Below are positions 23,431 through 36,800 of a stretch of 61,155 bases of DNA, piece after piece. The DNA lies in NCBI GenBank assembly GCA_033557835.1, contig JAWQRO010000078.1, positions 1-61,155 on the forward strand, written 5' to 3'. Made by a program: the position numbers and the translations under genes. This DNA is from Helochares maculicollis. Taxonomy: Eukaryota; Arthropoda; Insecta; Coleoptera; Hydrophilidae. Each line of letters begins with the position of its first letter. Position 1 is the first letter of the stretch. The notes under the pieces are model-generated. The model had not been told where the DNA came from, did no database searches, and was given only the letters and a program-made list of their open reading frames with translations.

Positions 23431-24019
23431 CAAAGGAAATTGATCCTCCAAGTTTTCTGTTATAGAAAATGTATCGTTATTTTGAGAGAAACCTCTCGTA
23501 AATTTCCTAAGTAGTTGCCACAATATACCGAAAGTAAGACATATCACAACAAAGCGTGCATAAGTCTGTAGTGACAACAATCATAATCTATGCAAGTGAA
23601 ACCTAGACAACACAATGTATACACAAAAACAAGATAATGGCTATACAAATGTAATTTTTTATAAAGATGGTAGAAAAACTGGAAGTGAATAAAATTAAAA
23701 CTAAACAGATTAGAAAAATGTTGATTCAAGCAGATATGATTAATTTCAAAAGAAGACGACTTAATAGAATGAAACAAAAAACTTACTATAATATTGGACG
23801 CTGCTTTGAAAAACGGTTCGACAAGATAAGTGAGTAGGAAGTCAAGACCATAAAAAAAGGTGATAATGTACACAAACTGGGTTCTGTGGAAAAATGAAAG
23901 GTGTAATAGCAACCCGACGCTGAGAAACAAGGATTTTAATGAGAAGTTAAGAATTTTATGAAAACGTGTTTCACCCTAGTGCTGAATCTTATGCAGAATG
24001 CACTTCAAAAATTAAGGCA

Positions 24020-24290
24020 GTAAAAATCAGAAACAGAGTATCTTGGATTCCTAATTGGACATCCTGAAAACAATAGTTTTCTGCAACTGGCATTACTGGT
24101 GAAGGTTGAGAGAAGCGTGGACCAAGGACATGAAGAGTCCTGGCTTAGAAATTAGAGAATTTGGTTAAACACAATAGCTACAGAACTTTTTCAAATAGTT
24201 ATCTCTAGACTAAACAGTCATTTAGAACGCTAACAATTGGTAATGAACAAGCACACAGAGATGGAAAAGCCTGGGATCGTTTTACAATCT
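24020..24290 (+). mobile_element. LINE ORF2 C-terminal remnant
   Basis: One frame from about 24024 reads SETEYLGFLIGHPENNSFLQ, continues LALLVKVERSVDQGHEESW, LRN, stop, RIWLNTIATELFQIV. This is the common insect LINE tail of the form YLGH...LLQL...GKVEGKRGxGRRRxSWLxNLRxW...ELFRAA. A single stop interrupts it. Opposite in strand to the RT remnant on its left, so probably a different insertion. Confidence 0.65.
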
Positions 24291-24796
24291 CTTAGCAATA
24301 ATTTAATGTAACTTGACAATTCTTGGACAAAAATATTTTGCAGTCAGCAATATCGTTACTTTCTCTTATATGTTGTTGTTTCTAATTTGTCTTTACTTTA
24401 GGGTGGCTTACATAACTTTATATTGATATTATTTTAAATACTTGTCAGTAAGCCACTACTTTTAAATAGGCATTGGAAATGTTTGCTGGAATTTTCGTAT
24501 ATCTGTAACAAAGTTTTCAATGGGGTTACTGTAAATTATTGCATCTACAGATACATGAAATTTGTTTTGTATTTATTTATATTTTATGTAAACAGGAAGT
24601 AACTATGTTTATGTAAATTCATATAAAATTATAACAAATATTTTTTTATTAATTTAAAAAGATAAAATCTCCTAATAAATTAACAATTTTTAAAATTAAT
24701 AAACTTAAATATACTTATAAGTTTACTATTACTTATGTACAAATTATTATAATATATTTAGTCTGTACTCTCGGCATATTCTAATTAATAAATTGG

Positions 24797-24802
24797 TTTA
24801 TT
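24797..24802 (-). other. Candidate poly(A) signal of ATRX
   Basis: AATAAA on the minus strand 14 nt after the ATRX stop codon; this would make a very short 3' untranslated region, so other signals further left may be used. Confidence 0.35.
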
Positions 24803-24816
24803 ATAGTAGATCACAA

Positions 24817-27800
24817 TTAATCCAGTTCAATTACATCACCTAAAAAAAATGTTAGAATTAGATTAAAATGTAACATATTTTTAATAACATTCCATTAATA
24901 TCAGTATTGGTTGATTGAGTCATGGTGAACAAATAAAATTGTATTATGGATAACAAAAAAATTAAATTTATTACAAAACAAAATTCATTAGCTAATTAAA
25001 TTAATACCCTATTATCATCGCACACTGACCTTTCCAGTAGTTTTAGTACAACATAGCATAATGGAAAGTAGTTGTTTGTTTTCTGATTAAAAATATACAC
25101 AGAATATGGAAATAAATATTTCTAAACTGGTTTATATTCATAAACTGAGGATGTAAATGAGTAAATGTCTGCATATTTTGGATATACAAAAGAGAAAACA
25201 GATTTGTGCTGCTAGTTTGTACAATATAGATACTACAAATTAAATTGATGTTCTGCATTGGCACAATGCAATAATTCTGTCTAAAATATCTTTTATATTT
25301 GAAGGACTTGAAATTTTTAACAAATAAACCCACCACAATTAAAATAGATAATAAATGATAGAAGATGAAGTGGGCAGTGTCATTTATATTCCAGCTATAA
25401 TATTTAGTGAACAATTGATTGTATAAAATGATTCTAAATGGTTGCAATTTGCAAATAAAAATATAGTTGACTTATAGTTTGCATAAAAATAATAAAAAAA
25501 ATTAAATTAGTGTTTTTCATTTAATTTAAATAGTACTTACCATTTGCATCATCTGGCAAATTTGGCTGAATCGGTTGTTTAATATTTGGGCAATCAGTTG
25601 TTTCCGAATCTAATATTGTAGTAACTGTAATATCAGTATTCTGAGACAGTTCCCTAAATAATTCTACGCGATCCAAGTCAATAATCTGCACAGGATCTAA
25701 TGTAAGTCGAGACTGCTTTCGTTTTCGTTTTCTATCAATACTGCGCTTGCCTTTTAACTTATTGCTACTGGAAGCACTTGAAGGAACACTGATAGAAATT
25801 TCATCAATTTTCTGCCTAGCATTCGCATCATTGCCAGGATGATCAGCATCAACTACATCAACTATATCAATATCTTCAATATTTTCTTTAGCAATTACTC
25901 TACTAAGAGGATCATTTGTAGTTTTGTCAATTGATTCTGCAGCCTCAATCATTTGAACATCATCTTTATTTTTTCTAGAGGTTTGAGTACTACTTATTGG
26001 GCCCTTCGCAACCACGGTTGATACTTCGGCAGCTGTATCGGTATCAGAGTCATGTAATGACACAACGTCATCATCTATGTCATCTAAATTAACCACATTG
26101 TTTTCACCTGCAAACAGAAGAAAATATTAGAATCCCACTAAGCAAATATTGCTTCATTATACCTCCTTGAGGAGCTTCCTTTTGGACTTTTGAAATGGCA
26201 AAATTCTTCAACTTCTCTTTCAGCAGATTTGGGGAATCAGCATTTTTGTTTGATTCCTCAATTTGGTTCACAAGCTGCAAAAATTTTTTGGTATCTCTCT
26301 GAAGCGCTTTGTACAGGTCAAGAAAGAGAATTTCTTCAAAGTAGCCATTAACTGTAGTTAGGACCATTTTCTTGCTGAGCCAACTGTCTAAATCTGTTTT
26401 ATTAGTACTTCCGTCAATGCTCACAAATTTTGTCTTCGCACCTTTAGATGAAATATAATTTAGTACAATTTTGTCAAAATGTGAGACTTTGGCACTGATA
26501 TCTGCACTAATAATGGATTGTGTTAATTGGTTGAGGGTATATTTACTTAAAGACTCTGCTATTGCAGCAACTTTGGCTCTTCTCATATTTCCCGGTCGTT
26601 TGCTTTTTTGGGTAACTGGACTTTCGAAATCGTTCGAGCTATCACTGCTGCAGTAAGTCCATAAATTGCTTTTATTTGCCGTATTTGATGTTGAAATATT
26701 ATGTGATGTCATATCATTTTGTTCTAGTTGTCCCAATTTGATGAGTTGATCGACTGTTGGGATGTTGTGAGGCATTATAATGTTGCTCTCGGAGACTGGC
26801 ATGGTAGGTGATTGGTTAATTGGTTTTTTAAGAAGATTGGTTAGTGGTTGAAAACGATTATTTTTAGGGTTAATACTCTGATGGCTGTCTGGTGTTATAA
26901 ACTCTCCATCGTAATGGTTTACTAGCGTGTTTTCATTGATGGTTCTATTGGTATCTAAGGTACTTTGTAGGTTATCCCTAAAAATAACATTACTGTTAGG
27001 TTTCACATCTACATGCAAGTTATTTATATTATTCACTATGGAATTTGTGATTCAATTTCATTAATATTCTTTCTTTGTTATGGCAACACGCAAACTTAAT
27101 TTTCTCACAGGTAATCAATATGATATATGATTCTAAATATAGCAAAGTTTGTGGGTCCTACATTATAAATAAATATGCAATATTGAGTGGCAAACTAGAG
27201 GAATTTCACTTCAGTTTCAGTAGTGAATATTTCATATCCTTTAAAACATATCACTGGACATTTCTATATCTATAAAAATTTAGTATAACAATGTTATATC
27301 ACTGAAAGTTTAATATATCAATGATTCCATATTAACATTAATTCAACATTTACAATATATTCAGTAAGCAATGTACACAAAATTAAAAATGGAAATTCAT
27401 ATATTGATTTTAAAATACATATAAATTTACCTTTGCCAAATTTGTTTTGAGGTACTTGGCATCGTAGGGCCGGATTTTCCATTTGCTGCCAGATTTACAT
27501 TATGTGAAACTAAAAAAACAAAAAGTCTTGTAAAGTGCCAAATATAAAAATAATATAAGCAACCAATATGAATTCCCAGAAAGTATTAACACTGAAATTT
27601 ATAAATTGAATATTATAAAAATTTTTAAAATCTTACATCCACCTTCTTTCTCCCTATTATACTCTTCCCAAGCAATCTTCATTTCCTCTTCATCCAACTC
27701 TTCATTTACTAAATTTTCTAACAAAGATTGGTGTTCCAAATAATTATGCACTTCCAGATTATGTAAAATTATGTCTGCAAGCACATCGTCAAGAGGCACT

Positions 27801-30800
27801 TTTAAAGGCGGTCTTTCTTCATAATTGTCGACGTCACACCTATACATCTCCTCGACGTCACTGCTATTAAAATGCCGGCTGATTTGCATTTCATCCACAA
27901 CACGATTTGATATAGCAAGTTTAGTGACTGATCGCTCGTACACAACTTCTTCCATCGTTCCTTTAGATACTAATCTATAAACAAAAACTTTTTTTGTTTG
28001 GCCAAATCGATATGTCCTGAAAATACTCTGGCTGTCGTAGCTGGGGTTCCAATTAACATCCAACAAAATCACCCGATTGGCAGCCACTAAGTTAAGGCCA
28101 AGTCCCCCCACTTTTGTAGAAACTAATAGTAGCCGGCCTTTAGTGTTGTTAGAATCGTTAAAGGTATTACACAAAAAATGACGCTTTTCAGGTGGAACTG
28201 TCCCATCCATCCTGTAATAATCTGATTCCAGTACCCAGCTGGGACAGTTCGGTGTCCCTTGAATATGCAAGAAATGCTCCATGGTGTCTAATTCAAAAAG
28301 ACTAGATGAAAATAGGAGGACTTTGTCTCCTTTTCTCTCACATTCTGCTATAATAGATAAAGCGACATTTAATTTTGGCCCATATAAAACATTCGTTGTA
28401 TAATCAAAAGGTACTTCTTGTTTCCACCAAGAGGAATCGAGGACTTCTGTGTTGTTGACTTCAGGATCCAAGTCAATTGTATCTTTTTCTTCTATAGGTG
28501 CTTTAGACTTCTGTAAAAATAGTTTGAAGTTTGACTGTGTCGGCTTAGTTTAAAAATTTTATGGCGAGGTTAGTTCGAGTTAAAACTAATTAAAAATCTC
28601 TCAAGTATTTTTTTGTAATTTTGTTAAATAAAGGCGCATCTTTGTCGCTAACTTAGCCTAGAAAGTGAATGTTGGCGAACATGTCTACACCTGCACTGGG
28701 GCATCAACAAGTTTTTGCACAAGTACTTTGGCAAATGTGAATAAAACAGTAAAAGCGGGGATAAGTAAAATCAAAAGGGATTTTTTGAAAGTAGCTCTTA
28801 CACTATCTATTCAGTTTTCTATATTGTGTTAAGTATTTTAGAATGAGTAGGAAATTATGGAGGTTATGGCTAAAACAAAATATTTAGAAGAGTGAATTAA
28901 AAAAAAATGTTGAAAGTCTGGCAGTGAATGCCTCAAAATTAAATATTTTATCACATATCAATAGAGATTACTATAATATACAAAGACATTATTGAAGAGC
29001 AGTTTATAATATGATAGAAAATCTACTAGAAGTGGAAGAAGTTAAACCACTTGTGGAGACATCAATACTTAGTTTGTCAATAAGTCCATTTATTGTATAG
29101 AACCATTATAAAGAATGTGATGTAAAATTTTATTTTACCAGTTAGTGCGGATTGAAAAAGAATGAAACTAAAACAGTTACAGCCTGCCTTTGAAGCATTT
29201 TCATAATTTTTTCGATAAAGAAATAATAAATTTTAAAAATGATCAGAGCACGAGAAGTGTGGTTTTTAAAATTTCGAAAATTCTATTTTAAATAGGCCTT
29301 GAAATAAAAGTTTTACAAAAATGCTAAGCATTGTAAAATTAGCCACAACAAAGTGGAATTTTACCTGCATAAAGTTGATTTTTTTAGTTCCGACTTTATA
29401 TTTTCAAATTGGAACCATATTTTAGCTGTAAATTGACATTTTAAAACTAGGCAATTTGTAAAAGGTTTTTACAAGCATTAAATATTAAACTGCTTAAAAG
29501 TATATTTTTACATTTTAAACAATCCAATTAAAAATGACCCTGTACTGAAAAAGAACTGAATATTCCCCATGAACTTATTGTATTGTTTAATATATGTGTA
29601 TATTTACTTGAATTGTCAAACGTATCTCAAAGATAAAAGTTTTGTTAAAAAGAGGAATGTTAGATATATCTGGCAAGAACAGCTCACTGATAAAATAGTC
29701 ACATCAGCCATATAGTAGTGCAATAGCAAATAGGAATGCTCATAAAAACTTTGTAAAGATCTATGGAAATTATATAAGCAATAAAAAAGTTATTCTTACC
29801 ATTTTCTCTTTCAAAAATAGGATATAAGGATGAGTCCAAAGAGGTTGTAAATTATGAAAGTCTGAAAAGAGTTTCTTGGCCATTTTTAAATTGTCTTGCA
29901 TAAGGGCCCTAAAATATTTTTTGTACAAGTTCGCTTGGACTTTGTGCATTTTTACAAAGATGACAAAATCGGTTTTCTCTGGTAGATAAGTTGTTAACTC
30001 AGACGCTTCAAACCTCTGGACAGTACCTCTGAGTAGCTTATGCAAAACATGAGTGCGTTTTTTCATTAAGTTTATGTCACTTTCGGTGGAATTATGCCAT
30101 TGGCCATTGTGAATTGGGTTTGCAAAGCGGTTTTTGTATTCCTTGAAACTTCCAAGAAGGTTAGGTTTTACAAAGTTAACCATGTGATAATCTGTAATAG
30201 TAATTTTATTGACACTCACCTTACTAAAAGCATGCAATATAAAACGCCTGTATCTATTTAACATTATAAACCCAAATAACATTAAATCGCATAAAATACT
30301 TACATTCAGTCATATTATTTTGCAATGGAGTGCCCGTCAGAATAATCCTCCGTTTCGTATGAATTGCCATTAAAGCCTTTGTTCTATTATTTTTCCCATT
30401 CTTAAGTAAATGTCCTTCATCACAAATGACTAGATCAGGTCCTGGTTTAATCAATGCTTCATCAGTTTTCAAAGAGTTGACTAATTTAATTTCCTTTTTA
30501 TATTTCTTTGGTAATGAAATATATGCTTCATAGCTCATGACTAGAACCCCACTGCTTTGTTGCCACTTACTAATTTCATAAAGTCTATCAAACCGTTTCA
30601 TTTGGTCGGTTATTAAAAATAATTTAATATTATGCTTAACTTCCTTTAAACCTATCTGAAATTCAGCCTGCCAATTCAAAACAGTGGAAAGAGGGCACAC
30701 AATCAACACATGCCTTGTGTTGGTGACTGTATGTTGGAATAACGTATGGATAAGAACTATAACCTAGAAAATAACCAATAATAAACGTAATAAAACATAC

Positions 30801-33800
30801 ATCTGACGTCGCTTACTTGGAAAGTTTTTCCTAATCCCATGCAATGTGCAAGAATACATCCACTTCCCTGATGTTCACTTAGTCTCTTAACACTTTCATA
30901 GCATGAGTCCCACATGAACCGAACACCTTCTTGCTGATGAGGCTTCATGCGTTTTGTAAGAATAGGATCTACTGCAATAAGTACTTCATTCTTCTCGTAA
31001 TCAAAATCCAAAACAAGGTGCTCTTTTTGAGAATGTTCAACGTAAGAATTAAGCTAGAAAGACATTCAAGATTAAACATTTCGTGTTTATTAATTTATAG
31101 TACCATAATTAACACGATAAAACTTACACGTTTTCGCTTTTCTTCTATCCTCTGTGTTCTTTGTTCTTCTTCTTGCTTTGCCTTCTTGGTGCTTATTTTC
31201 AAAGCCTCATCCGATATCAAAGCCTTAATATTTTTCCTGCCCTTTCCCACAAGAGATTCTTCATCATCTTGAATTTCTGCAGCTGTAGTTATAACCTCAA
31301 CAACATCATCATCACCATCTTCTTCCACTTCCTCCTTTAAATTATCTTCCCAATTCTGTTTGGACAAGTCCTCAGAATCAGATTTTGTTAAATCTTCCAA
31401 TTCATTTTCACTATTCGACCCGCTGCTTATAATCGAAGTAGACGAAAACATGGAAGAAGATGGTGACAGAGAGTTACTTTTGGCCCGTTGCCGTTTGATG
31501 TTTATTTTGGAGGACGTTGAAGGTTTTGGATCATTTGGTAGGTTTTCTTTATTATTTAAGCGTTTATTGTCAATTTTTTTTCGAACTTTGGCTGCCAAAA
31601 TGTTATCTTCGTCAAACTCTTCTTCAGATGAAGATATAGAAGAAACAGAAAGCCTTTCATTTAGCAGTCTGTCTTTCCTCCACTGACGTCTTGTTGCTTC
31701 TTCTTCAGTTATGACTCTCTTCTCTCCTGGTTTATTACTAGTATTAGTTGTAGTAGTTTTTGCCAATTTTTTCTTTTGTTTCGCATCATCGTTGTCTGTG
31801 TCACTATCAGGTGATGAAGATGAGAAGGACGTCATTATATCGAGCAGTTTTTCTGCTTGTTTTTCCAGATCCATATGTGACACATCAGGGGTAATCAGTG
31901 CTCCTGAGACATCTGCAACTGGTTGAAATGATTCTTCATAGTTCATAATTTCGTTATCGAAAGTGGGCCCAGTCTTGCTGCTGCTGTCGGTTGTTTCAGA
32001 ATCTGACGAAGAAGATGAAGATTTCTTTGCTTTATCAGTATTTAAATGTTTCTGTTTCTTCAGCTTAGGCCCTTTGTGTTTCTTTTTGTACTTTTTTCGT
32101 TTGGTTGTTATGTTTTCTAAATTTATAAGCCTGAAATTCAAAAAGTTCATTCTGTTAGTCATTTGTTCCCAAATTCCAACTATTGTATTGGAATAAATAC
32201 TTTCTCGCTGATGTATATATTAACAATTGATATTTAATTTATTATTATATTAGATAAAGATTTATTGTGACGAAATATTTCTGTTTTTTTGTGTAAACTA
32301 CATAACCAAAGACCCCATTTGGTAGTAAAAATTGCTTCAACTATAAAATTAGAGCTCAAAATGTTTGCTGCTTCTGAATTAATTCACAATACATTATGTA
32401 CTTTTAGTGTTAGCAATTTGTTTATTACTGCTATTATTTATTATAAGTAGAAAAGTGAGCAAATTAAGTTATTCTTTGCAACAGTACAATGACATTGTGG
32501 GGTTTTATTGGCATAAATGCGATTTTTTAATAATGATTGTAAAATTGTACCAATATTTTAGTTATAAGTTCACATTTAGAAATTGGTGACAAAGCGATCA
32601 ATATTACAGATTAATTTAGAGTACATGTTAATTTTTTCAAAAGTACATGGTAATGCACATTGCATATAGTTAAATTAAAAAAAGTCCATATATATACACA
32701 GAATGTTGCATAATTAATTTCCAATTCTTAATTCACATGTTAATAAATAATGCATTAAAAACAAATTGAAATGAACCCAATCCGACCAAGCATGTGGCGC
32801 TTGTTTTTCCTCTCCGATTGAAATTTATTGGGCTGTTGACTTTTTTCGCTCGTCTTTATTTCTTTTCAACGAGGGATTTTTTTATTATTATTTCGTCAGT
32901 TTTGAGTCCAGATGCTTTAAGTGTAAACAAGAAGGTGATTCTTTGAAATACCGATAAAATTCGTCTGTGTTCGACCGAGGACATTCTATGGAATTCCAAC
33001 AGTGGTTCTTAACATGTATACGTAATTAATATTTTGGGTACTAATTATGCCCCAAAATGCAAACAAAAACCTATCGCTTATTATTTCTTATATCTACCAC
33101 CCCTTTAAGTTTTGTAACTTAATTTTGAAATAGGCTGTATGTACTGAAAAAGCATAGAATATTTCTTATAAACATATTCATATGTTAAATGTTTTGAAGT
33201 GTATGCAAATTATGAAATTTGAAAATTTTGTTTTTCTTTTTGCATCGTATATATGTTTTTGTTGTTTAATTAATATTCGTACTTATATTCAGTACATATA
33301 TTTACATAGAAGTGTTGAGTGGAGACACTCCAGATATTTAATTACATTTTTAAAATTTAGCAAAATATGTCTTTTCTTAATTTGATAAAGAAATGATAAC
33401 GCCACTTTTCTCATCTATAATACTAAGTGTTGAAGATATTTACTACAATATCCGTCACCCCCCTATAAATATGTTTATTATACAAAAAATATACATAAAT
33501 AATTATGCCCTCAGGTATATTCAAGAGACAATTTTTACTATCTTTTTGTGTCATTAATTATTTTTAAAGGTATAATGTTTTTTCATTGCGAAAGAATTTC
33601 TGCAAGTACAATTTGTTTGTTCCATTTTTAGCATTCTACATATAAAACATTCAATGCTTATTTTTTTCTCCTTAAGAATGGAATTTCTACAAAAATGTTC
33701 AATAGATGCAATGTATTTATGAAATTTCAATTCCTTGGTTTCAGCAGTTTTGGTTTAGCGATTTGTTTTATAATTTCAAAAATTAGGAATCAATTTAAAA

Positions 33801-36800
33801 TTCATTTTTATACCACATTAAGATGCTTTTAGGTTTAGATTTTTAAATCAATTTAAAATACTATAAATGAAACTAGGAAAGAAGATGTAGTAGAAAATCA
33901 ACGGTACCTCTCAAAATCATCCCCGCTTTTACTATATGATCTTCGTTTGTGATCACTTGAAGAAACCAGAGATGATTCTAGAATTCCTTCTGCCTCATCT
34001 GATTTTTTATCTCCTTTCATTTCAGATGCTTGTTTATCGTCTGATGTTTTGTCTATTTGGGAATCAATTGCAGATTCTTTGGTAGTGGTAGCATCTGTCT
34101 TATTACTTTCTATTACTTCATCATGTTCAATATTGTTACTATTATTACTTTCCACAGTTTTATTTTCTATGCTTTTGGTATGCTCTAAAATTTTGCACTT
34201 GGTGCTTTCATTATTCTCTTTTTCAATACTATTTCCTATAACATCACTATTTTCAATGTCACTAATTTTTGTGATTTGACTATCATTCATAGTACTGCTT
34301 TTGTCTGCATTAGAATCATTTTTAATAACATCCATTGATACCGTTTGAACCTTATGAAATCCAGAAACATAAGTTGATTCAGAAAATTTAGTTTGAGAAA
34401 TATAAACATTTTCACTAGGAACATCATCTTCAGCATACAAAATTGACAAGTTGGAATCATCGTTTAGCAATACATTATTAAAGTGTACTCTTCTTTTGCC
34501 AGTGTGTGGTTTAATTCGTTTTTCTTCATCGGAGTCTGATATATCACTGAAATAAACATTAAAATGTGTATTAAATATTTTATTGTTAATGGAATTATCA
34601 CAGTAGTTATAGATATAAACCTAAAAATGTGCTAAATATTGTGAAATTCACAGAAAGAAAACTAGCAAGTAGTAATTTTTTTGCATATGGGTGGGATTTA
34701 TAAAGTTACTAAAATTTCACTTACCTAGGTAAGTGAAGATCTTCGTCGCTTTGAGCATCCATATTCATGGCATCTAATATGTTTTCATCTTCATTTTGCG
34801 CAAAATCTTTTATAACAAAAGCGTTACCAAATTTTTCCCTCTTGCCTGGATGTGGACTAGAAGACTCGGAGTTGCTAGAGCATGTACTCGAGTCATCGAA
34901 AATTTCTTCAATAGGAACGCTAATCTTGCTAGATAATTCCAAAGAGGGTGATAGATTTTGCCCGTAATTTTTGGTATCTGTATTCCCTTTATTTGCGCTC
35001 ATTTTGTCCGTATTCTGACTATTTTTTATTTGGTCAATGGGAATTACATCGGCACAACTTTCAAATTTATTTAGTTCTATATTCTCTTTAGAACTTAAAT
35101 TGCTATTGTTTTCATTTTGATTGTGACAGACATGCCTTAGATTCTTCTCAATTGCAGAACCATCTTTTTTGTTCATCACTATTATTTTACCAATGTTACT
35201 GATGCTGGTTTCTTTAGAAAGAACTGTCTTTGCAGTTTCTTGCGTTTCATCTACTTCTGGACCTACAGATATATAAGATTTATTTGTTGAATTGCTTCCA
35301 GGTGCTTTGATAATCTTTGTATCTTGTATATTTGTTGCGTTAAAATCAATGCTGACATCTGTATCCTTGTTATTGGATATGTTAAATTCATGAAAGTCAT
35401 TTAGGTTGGCAACATCTGAAAACAAATAATACTAAATTTTTTAGCAAAGGATCTGTATCAAAAATGTTTACAGATAATTATTACATTTCAATACATTTAA
35501 CTACCATGGTACAATTCATTATTTCTACAAGGACATTCAGCTTAATATAACAGTTTCTAGGGAAGCAAAACTTCCTCAGACTTCCCAGTGAAACTGTTGA
35601 TATTCCTATAGTTAATTATCCATTTTGTAAAAATACATGAATTATGAACACTATTTAAAAGTACACAGGAAGAACTTCTATATGACTGAAAATATACAAT
35701 TAACATTGGTGATATTTTTAGCATAAAAACTATCCACTCCATAATATTTATAAAATTTGAATAAGTACTACATAAACTTACTTACCTTTAAAACAGGAAG
35801 TCAATTGTTAGTAGCTACTGCACACATTCAGAACATAGCCATCATATTAAAAAGGAATAACTACTTTTTCAGCATTAACTATGCTTTTAAATTTGAACAC
35901 CTAAGCTCCAAATGCAACACGCAAAGCTAAGACACACACACGCATACACACACACACACAGACACTAAAAAGCTAAGAAAACGATTCCTTTAACCAGTCA
36001 GCCGTGGGCAGTAGAAGAACTCATTTTGTATCTTTGGCTTGACTATGACCAAGTTCTTTTAAAAATGTAAACAAATCTAAGCAAGACAAAAATTTCACCC
36101 ACAATTTTCTACCCTAACATTGTAAATTACCCACAGCTGAAGGGTTGTAAAAACTATTTGTTACTAAAAAATCATTGTGTTACAAATGTATAAGTGAACT
36201 TTAAAACCAATGTTATGTGTATTAGTCTATAAGTAAACAAAATTGAAAAATACCATGATGGGGACTTGCCAATCCGGAACTTCGAGGATTAATTATTATA
36301 GTTGAAACAGAAGAATAATAGTCATCATCTTGGGGTGTATCATTTAAAAAATGCCCTGTTTTTTCACATAAAATGTAACATTTATCTGGAAAAATATGTT
36401 TATTTGTTCTTAACAACAAAACAACCACTGCATTTTGACAAAATATATGAATATAATGAATAGTTTTCTAAGAAATATTTCTTAATTGTAGCCTCATTAA
36501 AATTTCAACTTAGGTAATTAATTAGTCTTCGCATTAGTGGGCTATTGTGTTTTCTGAAAATATATGGGAGATTTTTAGCATAGCTTAGCAATAGTCATTA
36601 ACAAATAGACATTAATAAGTATAGCTAAAAAGAATATTGGTAATCATCATTGAGTTTGGATAAAATAAAAATGATGTGCAATGTTTTGGAATTGTAGAGA
36701 AATAAAATAAATATATGTAGGTTTTAAAAAGAAATTAAGCTTGTATGTCTATTTTTTATAGAATGTTTTTTAGTAAAAATGAATACCAACAGGATATCTG

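Larger units (their letters stand above)
20254..24816. other. Intergenic transposon graveyard
   Basis: From left to right: unrecognised AT-rich DNA, a TA/CA microsatellite (21240-21295), a nonautonomous-element-like block (21560-22110), a mariner remnant (22225-22450, minus), a LINE reverse transcriptase remnant (22590-23430, minus) and a LINE C-terminal remnant (24020-24290, plus). No intact gene. Open frames at 20510-20701, 20919-21167, 22235-22462, 23204-23425, 23335-23580 and 23544-23930 are shadows or chance. Confidence 0.7.

Noticed and set aside
25043..25447. 134-codon minus-strand frame
   Set aside because: Lies entirely in the last ATRX intron, low-complexity composition (I, F, Y, N), no family resemblance.
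27000..27036. Starting the ATRX tail exon at 27036
   Set aside because: That reading begins at GTG rather than ATG. Splicing at the AG before 27034 would break the phase from the preceding exon, while the AG ending at 26993 keeps it, although its pyrimidine tract is poor.
31360..32196. Several plus-strand frames rich in Ser/Phe/Leu
   Set aside because: Antisense to the acidic, serine-rich ATRX exon 32130-31128.
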